NCBI GenBank assembly: GCA_040755975.1
Contig: JBFLZY010000004.1
Location: 24,978 to 88,977 of the forward strand
Direction: 5' to 3'
DNA: 64,000 nt
From: JAIMBK01 sp040755975
GTDB taxonomy: Bacteria > Bacillota > Desulfotomaculia > Desulfotomaculales > Nap2-2B
The position numbers and the translations under genes were made by a program. Below, piece after piece: positions 17,495 to 26,090 of this stretch. Each line of letters begins with the position of its first letter. The stretch's first letter is position 1. The notes under the pieces were generated by a model. It saw only the letters and a list, made by a program, of their open reading frames with translations, did no database searches and had not been told where the DNA came from.

Positions 17495-18292
17495 ATGCCG
17501 GTTGTCAGCCCGCAAAACCCCCAGATAAAATATATTCGCAAACTTGCCCAACGAAAGTTCCGGGAAAAGGAAAAAAAATTCCTTGTGGAAGGCAGCCTGA
17601 TGGTGGCCGAGGCCTTTTCCTTCCGGTGGCCGTTAGAGCTGCTGGTTTACACCGGCGAATGGAGCGCCAGCAAGGCGGGCCAGAAAATTTTAAGCATGGC
17701 TGAAGAAGTAAATTTAAAGAGCCTGGCCGTAGAAAAGGCAATTTTTAAGAAACTGGCCGCGGCCGATACCCCCCAGGGAGTACTGGCGGTGGCCCGCCGG
17801 CGCGAAGAAGAACTCGCCGGTTTATTAAAGAAAAAGCCGTCGTTGTTGTTGCTGGTGGACGCGGTGCAGGATCCGGGGAATCTCGGCACCATTATCCGCA
17901 GCGCCGACGCCGCCGGCGCGGACGGCGTGATTTTAACGAAAGGAACTGTCGACCCGTATAATCCCAAAACGCTGCGGGCCACCATGGGCTCGCTGTTTCA
18001 TTTACCTGTGCTTACTGCTTCCGGGGTGGACGGGGTGCTGGCGCAGCTGGCAGAGGCTGGCCTGCAGTTAGTGGTTGGCGACCCGGAAGGGAAAACCCTT
18101 TTAAGCCATTGCGATTTTACCCGCCCTACGGTTCTGGTCATCGGTAACGAAGCCCGGGGGTGTTCGGAAAAAATCCTTCAAAAAGCGGACCAGATCATCC
18201 GGATACCCATGCCGGGCCGCGCCGAATCCTTAAATGTGGCCATGGCCGCGGCTATTATGCTTTACGAGGTTGTGCGCCAGCGATCCTGTTAA
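17495..18292 (+). CDS. TrmH/SpoU family RNA 2'-O-methyltransferase
   Basis: 265 residues. An N-terminal substrate-binding part (NPQIKYIRKLAQRKFREKEKKF, LVEG) is followed by a SPOUT methyltransferase domain with knot motifs: VDAVQDPGNLGTIIRSADAAG (motif 1), VLVIGNEARGCSE (motif 2) and IPMPGRAESLNVAMAAAIMLYE (motif 3). It uses SAM to methylate a ribose in rRNA or tRNA; the target nucleotide cannot be told. In many Bacillota this gene (ysgA type) lies just upstream of pheST, as here. ATG at 17495 has AAGGAGGATTCT before it. Confidence 0.93.
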   Translation: MPVVSPQNPQIKYIRKLAQRKFREKEKKFLVEGSLMVAEAFSFRWPLELLVYTGEWSASKAGQKILSMAEEVNLKSLAVEKAIFKKLAAADTPQGVLAVARRREEELAGLLKKKPSLLLLVDAVQDPGNLGTIIRSADAAGADGVILTKGTVDPYNPKTLRATMGSLFHLPVLTASGVDGVLAQLAEAGLQLVVGDPEGKTLLSHCDFTRPTVLVIGNEARGCSEKILQKADQIIRIPMPGRAESLNVAMAAAIMLYEVVRQRSC

Positions 18293-18306
18293 TTTTTAGC
18301 TTTTTC

Positions 18307-18335
18307 TTGTTTTTAAAAACAGCCTGTGCTATAAT
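18307..18335 (+). promoter_or_regulatory. Sigma-A type promoter upstream of yqzL-pheST
   Basis: TTGTTT (18307-18312), 17 bases and TATAAT (18330-18335). It is placed just after the methyltransferase gene and would serve yqzL and pheST. Confidence 0.7.
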
Positions 18336-18376
18336 CAGGGCAAGGTCCCCAAAAAAACAGCAAAGGTCGTGAGCAA

Positions 18377-18472
18377 ATGATTCTTTTCACCGCCGAATTT
18401 TTTTGGAGACTCTTCGAAGCCACCGGTTCCATCAAGGCCTATATGCTCTACAAAAGATTTGCCCTACACTGA
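18377..18472 (+). CDS. yqzL: YqzL family small protein
   Basis: 31-residue gene read directly from the sequence (ATG 18377, TGA 18470-18472). The product contains AEFFWRLFEATGSIKAYMLY, the conserved pattern of the YqzL family, which is widespread and very short in Bacillota and has no assigned function that I know of. AAAGGTCGTGAG lies before the start and a good promoter lies 42 bases upstream. Confidence 0.75.
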   Translation: MILFTAEFFWRLFEATGSIKAYMLYKRFALH

Positions 18473-18601
18473 TTGTTAAGCGTACATTTTTATACATTTT
18501 TTAAGTCAGGTGAAGGAGGACTGGCAGGCGTGTTTTTGCGTCTTTAAATTCCGTCCCGCGGGGATGGTTTTTTTATGCTTATCTTTTTAAGGGGGTTTGG
18601 G

Positions 18602-19630
18602 TTGATTTTGGAGCAGTTATTACGAAGAATGGCCGAAGAGGCAAGGAACGCGCTGGCGAAAGCCAAAAGCCTGGAAGAGATAAACGAGATCCGCATCCGT
18701 TACCTGGGGAAAAAGGGCGAGTTAACGCGGATTTTGCGTGGGATGGGGGCTGTCCCCCCGGACCAGCGGCCGCGCGTAGGGCAGGCTGCCAACGAAGTTC
18801 GGGAGGCGATTGAGGCGGCGATAGCGGCCCGGACTACCGCGGTGAAAGAAAAAATCAAGCAGGTCCGCTTGATTGAGGAGGCAATCGACATCACCCTTCC
18901 GGGTACAAAATTCGGCCTCGGCCATTTGCATCCTTTGACTCGGGTCAGGCGCCAGATTGAAAATATTTTTTTGGGTCTGGGATTTGAAATTGTGGAAGGG
19001 CCGGAGGTGGAGCTGGATTATTATAACTTCGAAGCTCTCAATATACCAAAGGATCACCCCGCCCGGGACATGCAGGACACCTTTTTTGTCAGTGAGGAAA
19101 TTCTCCTGCGAACGCATACCTCTCCCGTGCAGGTGCGTACCATGGAGCGGATGGCCGGGCGCATCCCGGTGAAAGTCATCGCGCCGGGCAAGGTTTACCG
19201 CCGCGACGACGACGCCACCCATTCGCCGATGTTTCACCAGGTAGAAGGGCTGGCCATCGATACCCGGATCACTTTTGGCGACTTAAAGGGTGTCCTGCAA
19301 ACCTTTGCCGCCGAAATGTTCGGCCCATCCACGCGGACGCGCTTTCGGCCCAGCTTTTTTCCCTTTACCGAGCCCAGCGCTGAAGTGGACATTTCCTGCG
19401 TAATGTGCGGCGGCCGCGGCTGCCGCGTCTGTTCATACTCCGGGTGGCTGGAGATTCTCGGCTGCGGTTCCGTGCACCCGCGGGTTTTAGAGATGTCGGG
19501 GTACAACAGCGAGGAAGTCACCGGTTTTGCCTTTGGCATGGGGATCGAGCGGATTACCATGTTAAAGTACGGCATTGACGACCTGCGGTTGTTTTTTGAC
19601 AACGACCTGCGGTTTTTGGAGCAGTTTTAG
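18602..19630 (+). CDS. pheS: Phenylalanyl-tRNA synthetase alpha subunit
   Basis: 342 residues. Seen: N-terminal coiled coil with IRYLGKKGELTRILRGMGAV; class II core with HPLTRVRRQIENIFLGLGFE (motif 1), DMQDTFFV, LLRTHTSPVQVRTM, GKVYRRDDDATHSPMFHQVEG (motif 2), PSFFPFTEPSAEVDI and GFAFGMGIERITMLKYGI (motif 3). The catalytic subunit charges tRNA(Phe) and works as an alpha2-beta2 tetramer with PheT. I chose TTG 18602, seven bases after AGGGGG; an ATG at 18575 precedes the SD. There is no T-box-like sequence in the 130 bases upstream. pheT, usually adjacent, is 345 bases away because of a repeat. Confidence 0.95.
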   Translation: MILEQLLRRMAEEARNALAKAKSLEEINEIRIRYLGKKGELTRILRGMGAVPPDQRPRVGQAANEVREAIEAAIAARTTAVKEKIKQVRLIEEAIDITLPGTKFGLGHLHPLTRVRRQIENIFLGLGFEIVEGPEVELDYYNFEALNIPKDHPARDMQDTFFVSEEILLRTHTSPVQVRTMERMAGRIPVKVIAPGKVYRRDDDATHSPMFHQVEGLAIDTRITFGDLKGVLQTFAAEMFGPSTRTRFRPSFFPFTEPSAEVDISCVMCGGRGCRVCSYSGWLEILGCGSVHPRVLEMSGYNSEEVTGFAFGMGIERITMLKYGIDDLRLFFDNDLRFLEQF

Positions 19631-19644
19631 GAAAGTTAGAACCT

Positions 19645-19935
19645 TCGCTCTTCTCCATGACGATGAAAATGAGGCTGGAATTTGTCCGGGTGAGCGACAT
19701 CTGCGAAGGGTCGGGAACCGGACACGGCGCAGCCGCGGCAAGCGAACCGGCAGCGCGAAACGCGCAGATACCACTCAGTAACAGTGCTGACAGTAATCGC
19801 CATTGGAACCCGGTAAAGCTAAAAAACTAACGTTTCATGCGCATTTTGCAGCGCTGCCTGGTTCGCTCCGCGGCAAGCCGATGTCTGGTCGACCCGGAGC
19901 AGCGGAGCGAACCGGACAATTCCAGCCCGATGGGA
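19645..19935 (-). repeat. Dispersed repeat element between pheS and pheT
   Basis: This insert is in reverse orientation relative to the copy at 36312-36700; long blocks match as reverse complements (for example GTCGGGAACCGGACAC, GCAGCCGCGGCAAGCGAACC, TTTTGCAGCGCTGCCTGGTTCG, and GGACAATTCCAGCCCGATGG). It contains a perfect 12-base inverted repeat, GGTTCGCTCCGC ... GCGGAGCGAACC, at about 19860-19915. It lacks the terminal TGCCGC hairpin found in the other copies. It nearly fills the pheS-pheT gap. Confidence 0.75.
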
Positions 19936-19975
19936 AATGATAACAGAAGCTATTTTCAAAGGGGGTCTGAAGAGT

Positions 19976-22405
19976 TTGCGGGTTTCGCTGAAATGGCTGC
20001 GGGAGTTCGTGGATATTGAGGTATCGCCGAAGGAACTGGCCGAACAATTGACTCTGGCCGGGCTGGCGGTGGAAGCGATCCATTGCCCCGGTAAAGAGAT
20101 TCAACAGGTATTCACAGGGCGGATCGTGAAAATAGAGCCGCATCCCAACGCCGATAAACTGGTCGTTTGCAGAGTTTCCCTGGGCGCCGGGGAGCCCTTG
20201 CAAATTGTTACCGGTGCCCCCAACGTGGCCGAAGGCCAGGTCGTCGCGCTGGCGGTGGAAGGGGCGCGCCTGAACGGCGGACTGATCATTAAGAAGGCGA
20301 AATTTAGAGGTGTGGAGTCGTCAGGGATGTTATGCTCCTGGCAGGAATTGGGGTTTGACGCCAAGTATATCCCCGCCGACCAGGTGCACGGTATAATGGC
20401 CCTGCCGCCGGACACGCCCGCAGGTATGGACGTCAAGCCGCTGCTGGGTTTGGACGACGTCATCCTGGAGCTGGAAGTCACCCCGAATAGAGGCGACTGT
20501 CTTTCCATGGTCGGTATTGCCCGCGAAGTGGCGGCAATTTTCAACCGTCCTTTCCGCTTTCCCCGGCCGCAGGTTGCCGAACTGGCCAAAAATATTGCGG
20601 GGCTGACGCAGGTGGACATTCTGAATCCCGAACTCTGCGGGCGGTACGTAGCGCGGCTGTTTACCAACGTGCGGGTAGCCCCCTCGCCCTTGTGGATGCA
20701 GGAAAGATTGCGGGCGGCCGGCGTCCGCCCCATCAGCAACATAGTCGATATTACCAATTACGTGATGATGGAGCTGGGCCAGCCTTTGCACGCCTTTGAT
20801 TTCGATACGTTGCGGGAAGGGCGGATTATCGTCCGGACGGCTAAAGAAGGGGAGGCCCTGGTTTCCCTGGACGGGGTGACCAGGCAATTGACTCGTGAGA
20901 TGCTGGTGATTGCCGATACCGCCGCGCCGGTGGCCATTGCCGGCGTCATGGGCGGTCTGGAAACCGAGGTAACGGAAAAGACCGTAAACGTTTTGCTGGA
21001 ATCGGCGCACTTTAATCCCCTCAGCATACGCCGCACGTCAAAAGCGCTTGGCCTTCGGTCGGAAGCTTCCGCGCGTTTTGAAAAAGGAGTCGACCGGGAG
21101 GGCTGCCTTTTGGCGGCAGCCAGGGCCGCCCAGCTGCTCGGGCAAATTCAGGCCGGCGACGTGCTTGCCGGCGTGGTTGACAATTATCCCTCACGCCGGG
21201 AGCCGGTAAAAATTCTTTTACGTCCGGCCAGGGTTAATTATGTGCTGGGGACCGAACTGGCCACGGAAGAAATTTCCGCAACCTTAACGCGTTTGCATTT
21301 CGAAGTGAATAACGCGGGTGAAGAATTGCTGGTTAATGTCCCGAGCTACCGGAATGACGTCCACCAGGAGATCGACCTGATTGAAGAAGTGGCCAGGCTG
21401 CACGGATACAATAAGATTCCGGGAACACTTCCCTGCGGAGTCAATACCTTAGGAATCCGGACCAGGGAAGGAATGATCGCGGACCGGGTAAAAGAAATCC
21501 TTGTCGGCTGCGGTCTGACGGAAGTGGTCACGTTCAGTTTTGTCAATCCCGGCGTTTTCGATCAGTTTAATTTGCCCGCCCAAAGCAAATTGCGGGAAGT
21601 GGTGAAATTACAAAACCCCTTGAGCGAAGAGCACTCCGTTATGCGCACCTGGCTTTTGCCCGGTCTGGTCGAGGTGCTGCGCAGGAATTTTAACCGCCGG
21701 GTGATGACCGGGGCGGTATTTGAGATCGGGCGGGTGTTTTACCCGCGGGCGAACGAACTGCCGGAAGAACCTCTGAAGCTGGCCGCCGCAGGCATGGGGG
21801 AAATTGCCGGCAGCTGGAATGTTCCGGGATTATCGGTCGACTACTACTTCTTGAAAGGCGTCTTAGAGACTTTACAGGCGCAAATCGGGGTCAACTTTTC
21901 CTTTACGCCCGAACGCGAACATCCGGCTTTTCACCCCGGGCGCACCGCCCGCGTCGCCAGCGGCGAAGAAGACCTGGGGATTTTAGGCGAAATTCACCCC
22001 GACGTTCTGGAGAAGCTGGAGCTGCCCCTGCGGGTGGTGGCCTTTGAACTGGACTTTGGAAAAATAATCACCCTTGCGCAAGAACGCAAGGAATACGAGC
22101 CCTTGCCCCGTTTTCCTGCTGTCCAAAGGGATCTCGCCCTGTTGGTTCCCAGGGATGTGCCGGCGCAGGTGGTCGGGGAAATAATTAAACAGGCCGGCGG
22201 CCCGTTACTGCGTTCGGTAATCCTGTTTGACGTATACGAAGGAGAACAGGTGAAAAAAGGTTTCCGCAGCCTTGCCTTTTCTTTAAAATTTCTTGCCGGC
22301 GACCGGACCCTGACTGTGGAAGAGGTGGCTTCCTGCATGGAAAATATTGCTGCGGAACTGGTTCAAAAAGCCGGCGCCGAAATACGCGGGGAAAAAATTG
22401 GCTAG
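19976..22405 (+). CDS. pheT: Phenylalanyl-tRNA synthetase beta subunit
   Basis: 809 residues, the usual size. N-terminus MRVSLKWLREFVDI; a tRNA-binding (EMAP-like) domain at about 40-150 with GRIVKIEPHPNADKLVVCRV; B3/B4 editing domain; B5 domain with ARLHGYNKIPGTLP; a catalytic-like core; and a C-terminal ferredoxin-fold anticodon-binding domain (FPAVQRDLALLVP ... GFRSLAFSLKF). TTG 19976 is placed by AAAGGGGGTCTGAAGAG and by the family N-terminus. The 345-base spacer to pheS is filled by the repeat. Confidence 0.96.
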   Translation: MRVSLKWLREFVDIEVSPKELAEQLTLAGLAVEAIHCPGKEIQQVFTGRIVKIEPHPNADKLVVCRVSLGAGEPLQIVTGAPNVAEGQVVALAVEGARLNGGLIIKKAKFRGVESSGMLCSWQELGFDAKYIPADQVHGIMALPPDTPAGMDVKPLLGLDDVILELEVTPNRGDCLSMVGIAREVAAIFNRPFRFPRPQVAELAKNIAGLTQVDILNPELCGRYVARLFTNVRVAPSPLWMQERLRAAGVRPISNIVDITNYVMMELGQPLHAFDFDTLREGRIIVRTAKEGEALVSLDGVTRQLTREMLVIADTAAPVAIAGVMGGLETEVTEKTVNVLLESAHFNPLSIRRTSKALGLRSEASARFEKGVDREGCLLAAARAAQLLGQIQAGDVLAGVVDNYPSRREPVKILLRPARVNYVLGTELATEEISATLTRLHFEVNNAGEELLVNVPSYRNDVHQEIDLIEEVARLHGYNKIPGTLPCGVNTLGIRTREGMIADRVKEILVGCGLTEVVTFSFVNPGVFDQFNLPAQSKLREVVKLQNPLSEEHSVMRTWLLPGLVEVLRRNFNRRVMTGAVFEIGRVFYPRANELPEEPLKLAAAGMGEIAGSWNVPGLSVDYYFLKGVLETLQAQIGVNFSFTPEREHPAFHPGRTARVASGEEDLGILGEIHPDVLEKLELPLRVVAFELDFGKIITLAQERKEYEPLPRFPAVQRDLALLVPRDVPAQVVGEIIKQAGGPLLRSVILFDVYEGEQVKKGFRSLAFSLKFLAGDRTLTVEEVASCMENIAAELVQKAGAEIRGEKIG

Positions 22406-22465
22406 TCCGGCAGGAATTTTTCCCTTTTTGACGAAATGCAAGTCAAAAAGCCAGGGGGAAAAATT

Positions 22466-22813
22466 ATGGAAGAGAAGGGCGAACTGGAAAACCGGGTGGA
22501 AGTGGAGATTTTCGGGGAAGGATATGTGTTAAAAGGCAGCGAGCCGCCGGAATACATGCAAATGCTGGCCCAGTACGTGAACAAAAGAATGCGCCAGGTG
22601 GTGACCCGCAACCCGCGGTTGAGCACGGCCAAAGCGGCCATTCTTACCGCGTTGAATATTGCCGACGAATTAATGAAGTTGCAGAAAGAATTTGATCAGC
22701 TGAACCGGTCAAAACAAGAAGAGGACAAAAAGAAACCGCCCAAGAAACATTTCGAGAACCAGCGGGAACACGATCTGTTTGAGGCCCAGAGGACACAGCG
22801 AGGCCCTCGTTAA
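22466..22813 (+). CDS. zapA: Cell division protein ZapA
   Basis: 115 residues. The N-terminal globular part (NRVEVEIFGEGYVLKGSEPPEYMQMLAQYVNKRM) and the helical dimerisation segment (AKAAILTALNIADELMKLQKEFDQL) are those of ZapA, which bundles FtsZ filaments at the Z ring. The ATG at 22466 follows AGGGGGAAAAATT. The basic tail ends EAQRTQRGPR, whose DNA (CCCAGAGGACACAGCGAGG) resembles the genome's short dispersed repeat, so the tail may have been altered by it. zapA next to pheT and polX is a common Bacillota order. Confidence 0.9.
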   Translation: MEEKGELENRVEVEIFGEGYVLKGSEPPEYMQMLAQYVNKRMRQVVTRNPRLSTAKAAILTALNIADELMKLQKEFDQLNRSKQEEDKKKPPKKHFENQREHDLFEAQRTQRGPR

Positions 22814-22953
22814 AAAACGACCCTTCAGGGATTGTAATATCTATTCCGTTTGCTGAACCACTTTATTTATCCTAACCCCCGGTTTTAACGGGTGGCTTCA
22901 ACTGTTTTTTATAAAATCGCTGTGTTCTGTGGGGCTTGAAAAGGAGCACTTAA

Positions 22954-24690
22954 ATGCTGCAAAACTTCGAAATAGCCTGGGCTTTCCGGGAACTGGCCGA
23001 TCTCCTGGAGTTTAAAGAAGAGGATTTTTTTAAAGTGCGCGCCTACCGCCGGGCAGCGAAAACCATTGCCGGCTTAAATGAGCCTGTCGAACTGCTTTAC
23101 CGCCGGGGGGATCTGGCCGGGGTTCCGGGCATCGGTAAAAATATTCTGGCAAAAATCGGAGAAATGGTCGCCACCGGAAAAATGCGTAAGCTTGAAGAGT
23201 TGCGCGCCGAAATTCCCCCCGGCGTGCTGGAAATAATGGATTTGCCCGGAATTGGCCCCAAACGGGCCGCTCTTTTGTATAAACACCTGAAAGTTGCTTC
23301 CCTGAATGATTTAGAAGAGGAAGCGCGGCAGGCGCGCGTTCGGGCGGTGCCCGGCCTGGGCGCCAAGACGGAACAGGACATTCTCCGGAACATCGAGATG
23401 CTGCGTTCCCGTTCGGGCAGGGTGCTGCTGGGGTTCGCCCGGGAACTCGCGCAAGAACTGGGTGAATTTTTAAAAAATTTGCCGGGAGTAAAAAGAATAG
23501 AACCCACCGGAAGTGTCCGGCGCTGGCGGGAAACCGTCGGTGACATCGATTTGCTGGCCATGACTGACGCTCCGGAAAGGTTGTTCGCTTCTTTTGCCGG
23601 CCACCCTCAGGTTAAAGAAATCCTGGTCCGGGAAGAGGATCGGATGAAGGTAATCACCTGGTGGGGGGTTGTTGTTGAGCTGCTCGCCGCCCCGGAGGAA
23701 GCATACTGGTCGACCCTCCTGTGGTCTACCGGCAACCAGGAACATTACCGGCAGCTGCAATTGCTGGCGCAGCAAAAGGGCCTGGAACTGAGCAGGGGCG
23801 GAATCAGGCGCCAGGACGGGAAATTTTTTCTGATCAAAGGGGAGGAAGATATTTACCGCCACCTTGGGCTCCCTTTTATTCCCCCGGACCTTCGGGAAAA
23901 TCGGGGGGAAATCGAATTTTGTTTAAAGACGGGCAGGCTTCCCGAGGTAGTCCGGTTAAGGGACATCAAAGGAGACCTGCACATCCACACCAACTGGAGC
24001 GACGGGGTTAACTCCCTGGAGCAGATTATCGACTACGCCAGGAAAAAAGGGTATCGCTATATTGCCATTACGGACCATTCTCCTTCTTTAAAGATCGCCC
24101 GGGGCTTGTCCCTGGAGCAATTGAAAGAGCAACGTAAACTTATTGAAAAAATGAACGAAAAATATGATGACATCCGGATTTTCAGCGGCCTGGAAGTGGA
24201 TATATTGCCCCAAGGCGGTTTGGATTGTCCGCCGGAGATTTTAGCGCAACTGGATGTGGTGATTGCTTCCGTTCATACCAGCTTTCGCCAGGACCGCCGG
24301 ACGATGACGGAGCGCATTTTATCGGCGGTAAGAAATGAGTATGTGGATATTATCGGTCATCTGACCGGCCGCCTGATCGGCCAGCGGGAGGCTTATTTGG
24401 TAGATGTGGAAAAAATTCTGGCGGCGGCCCGGGATTACGGTAAGTTTATGGAAATCAACTCTTCGCCCGACCGCCTGGATTTAAGCGAAGAGCACGCCCG
24501 CCTGGCAAAAGAGTACGGCCTGAAAATGGTGATCAACACAGACGCCCACGATCTGCGGCGGATGGACGAAATGCCTTACGGCGTGGCCGTGGCCCGCCGT
24601 GCCTGGCTACAGCCCGCAGATGTACTGAACACCCTGAAAATAGATGAAGTAACGAAGCTGTTTCGGAAAAAAATGACTTATGGTGAATGA
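22954..24690 (+). CDS. polX: DNA polymerase/3'-5' exonuclease PolX
   Basis: 578 residues, normal for bacterial PolX. Order: N-terminal 8-kDa-like and helix-hairpin-helix motifs (GVPGIGKNILAKIGE; IMDLPGIGPKRAALLY), the nucleotidyltransferase palm near residue 185 (TGSVRRWRETVGDIDLLA, with the two catalytic aspartates), and a C-terminal PHP domain from about residue 335 (GDLHIHTNWSDGVNSLEQ; YIAITDHSPSL; GLEVDIL; INTDAHDL) with metal-binding His/Asp residues. It fills short gaps in base-excision repair and trims 3' ends. ATG with AAGGAG before it. The next gene, also a base-repair enzyme, overlaps its end by 11 bases. Confidence 0.95.
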   Translation: MLQNFEIAWAFRELADLLEFKEEDFFKVRAYRRAAKTIAGLNEPVELLYRRGDLAGVPGIGKNILAKIGEMVATGKMRKLEELRAEIPPGVLEIMDLPGIGPKRAALLYKHLKVASLNDLEEEARQARVRAVPGLGAKTEQDILRNIEMLRSRSGRVLLGFARELAQELGEFLKNLPGVKRIEPTGSVRRWRETVGDIDLLAMTDAPERLFASFAGHPQVKEILVREEDRMKVITWWGVVVELLAAPEEAYWSTLLWSTGNQEHYRQLQLLAQQKGLELSRGGIRRQDGKFFLIKGEEDIYRHLGLPFIPPDLRENRGEIEFCLKTGRLPEVVRLRDIKGDLHIHTNWSDGVNSLEQIIDYARKKGYRYIAITDHSPSLKIARGLSLEQLKEQRKLIEKMNEKYDDIRIFSGLEVDILPQGGLDCPPEILAQLDVVIASVHTSFRQDRRTMTERILSAVRNEYVDIIGHLTGRLIGQREAYLVDVEKILAAARDYGKFMEINSSPDRLDLSEEHARLAKEYGLKMVINTDAHDLRRMDEMPYGVAVARRAWLQPADVLNTLKIDEVTKLFRKKMTYGE

Positions 24691-25282
24691 ATTATTCAAC
24701 TTTAACGAAAAGGACATTTTACCCCGCTCGTTTTATGCCCGGGACACCTCCCTGGTGGCGCAGGAATTACTGGGGCATTATCTTGTGCACAGTACCCCGG
24801 ACGGCGTCACTGCCGGCAAAATTGTGGAAACGGAAGCGTATTTGCAGGATGACCCGGCCTGTCACGCGGCCCGGGGGATGACCAAACGCAACCGGGTGAT
24901 GTTTGGTCCGCCGGGGCACGCTTATATATATTTTATTTACGGGATGTATTATTGCTTCAACGCCGTAACCAGGGAAGAAGGGGTGGGGGAAGCGGTCCTC
25001 GTCCGGGCCCTGGAGCCGGTGGCGGGGATTTCTTTAATGCAGGAACGGCGCGGCCGGAAAAAGCTGTCCGAGCTTTGCAGCGGGCCGGGGCGCCTGGTTC
25101 AGGCCCTGGGGATTACCAAAGAACAAAACGGACAGGATTTGACCAAGGGATCACTGGTGATCTGCCGGGGGAGGAATGATCGCCTGGCTGCAGTGAGGAC
25201 GACTCGTATCGGCATAAAAAACGGTTCCGAATTGCCGCTCCGGTTTTACATCGCTGGCAATCCTTTTGTTTCGCAAAAATAA
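24680..25282 (+). CDS. 3-methyladenine DNA glycosylase (MPG/AAG type)
   Basis: 200 residues, typical of the family. It removes alkylated and deaminated purines from DNA. Seen: SFYARDTSLVAQELLGHYLVH at the start, the catalytic region GKIVETEAYLQDDPACHA (the glutamate after VET activates water), YIYFIYGMYYCFNAVT, and CSGPGRLVQALGIT near the end. The ATG overlaps the end of polX, so translation is coupled and both base-repair proteins are made together. Confidence 0.94.
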   Translation: MVNELFNFNEKDILPRSFYARDTSLVAQELLGHYLVHSTPDGVTAGKIVETEAYLQDDPACHAARGMTKRNRVMFGPPGHAYIYFIYGMYYCFNAVTREEGVGEAVLVRALEPVAGISLMQERRGRKKLSELCSGPGRLVQALGITKEQNGQDLTKGSLVICRGRNDRLAAVRTTRIGIKNGSELPLRFYIAGNPFVSQK

Positions 25283-25284
25283 AC

Positions 25285-25302
25285 GCCGCACAAATGTGCG
25301 GC
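25285..25302 (+). terminator. Perfect short hairpin after the glycosylase gene
   Basis: GCCGCACA (25285-25292) and TGTGCGGC (25295-25302) form a tight GC-rich hairpin two bases after the stop codon. There is no clear T run (AGAACAATTCT follows), so termination is possible but not certain. Confidence 0.45.
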
Positions 25303-25324
25303 AGAACAATTCTATCCTGAAAGT

Positions 25325-25645
25325 AGTCCTTTGCCCGCCGTTCGTTTGCCGTCGCTTAAGAGCTGCGGGCCGACGAGACAGCGGCCTGGTTCGGAGCGAA
25401 CCCGGCAGCGCTGCTTAAATACCGTACGGTTCATTATTTTCTAGCGCTACAATATTTTCTGGCGTTCGTTGATGTTCTTTTTGCACCCTGTTAACTGCGC
25501 GATTCGCGCTGCCGGTTCGCCGACCTCACCTGCGCCGTGTCTCGTTACCGACCCTACGCATATGTCGCTCCCGGCAAATCGAACGGCGGGCCGGAAGTTT
25601 TCATCCCCTGTTGGTGCCGCAAAAAAGCGGCATGGGGATCTTCTG
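25325..25645 (+). repeat. Dispersed repeat element, long copy
   Basis: Same family as 1196-1281, 19645-19935 and 36312-36700. Shared blocks: GGAGCGAACCCGGCAGCGCTGC, CGCGCTGCCGGTTCGC, CGACCCTACGCATATGTCGCTC, GGCAAATCGAACGGCGGGCC and CCCCTGTTGGTGCC. It ends in the hairpin TGCCGC (25615-25620) - AAAAAA - GCGGCA (25627-25632), then TGGGGATCT. It fills most of the 407-base gap between the glycosylase gene and glnB; I see no gene in it. Confidence 0.75.
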
Positions 25646-25689
25646 CAGCCGATCCAAAAATGGAGAAAGGCGCTCGTCTCTTTATAAAT

Positions 25690-26028
25690 TTAAATGGCGT
25701 TTTCACCGGTTTCCCCGGTGCGGATGCGGACGGCGTCGGCCACCGGGTAAATGAAAATCTTCCCGTCCCCTATTTCTCCCGTCCGGGCCGCCCGGGTAAT
25801 TATACTCACGACCTGGTCCACGTCCTGATCCCGGATGACTATTTCCACCTTGATTTTGGGCAGTAAATTTATGCTGTATTCGGTTCCCCGGTAAACTTCC
25901 GTGCGCCCTTTCTGCAATCCGCAGCCGATTACCTGGGTTACGGTCATTCCGTGGATTCCGAATTTGCCCAAGGCGTCCTTAACATCCTCAAGCTTGCCGG
26001 GACGCAAAATACATTCAACTTTCGTCAT
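25690..26028 (-). CDS. glnB: Nitrogen regulatory protein P-II (GlnB/GlnK)
   Basis: 112 residues. The trimeric signal protein binds 2-oxoglutarate and ATP/ADP and reports nitrogen status. MTKVECILRPGKLEDVKDAL starts the fold; the T-loop YRGTEYSINLLPKIKVEIVI carries the tyrosine equivalent to Tyr51; TGEIGDGKIFIYPVADAVRIRTGE is the C-terminal signature with the ATP-binding B- and C-loops. It lies 62 bases downstream of amtB on the same strand, the classic pairing in which GlnK blocks AmtB when ammonium is plentiful. Confidence 0.96.
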   Translation of the reverse strand: MTKVECILRPGKLEDVKDALGKFGIHGMTVTQVIGCGLQKGRTEVYRGTEYSINLLPKIKVEIVIRDQDVDQVVSIITRAARTGEIGDGKIFIYPVADAVRIRTGETGENAI

Positions 26029-26090
26029 GCCCGCCCACTCCTTTCCTTTTCCAAAGCCTTAATTGCCGATGCGCCAGATAATTTTGCCGT

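Noticed and set aside
18473..18601. Possible T-box leader before pheS
   Set aside because: Only about 130 bases, no AGGGTGG-type T-box sequence and no terminator/antiterminator pair.
19860..19915. tRNA-like GGTTCG motifs in the dispersed repeat
   Set aside because: The motif recurs, but no acceptor, D-arm or anticodon arm can be built around it in any copy.
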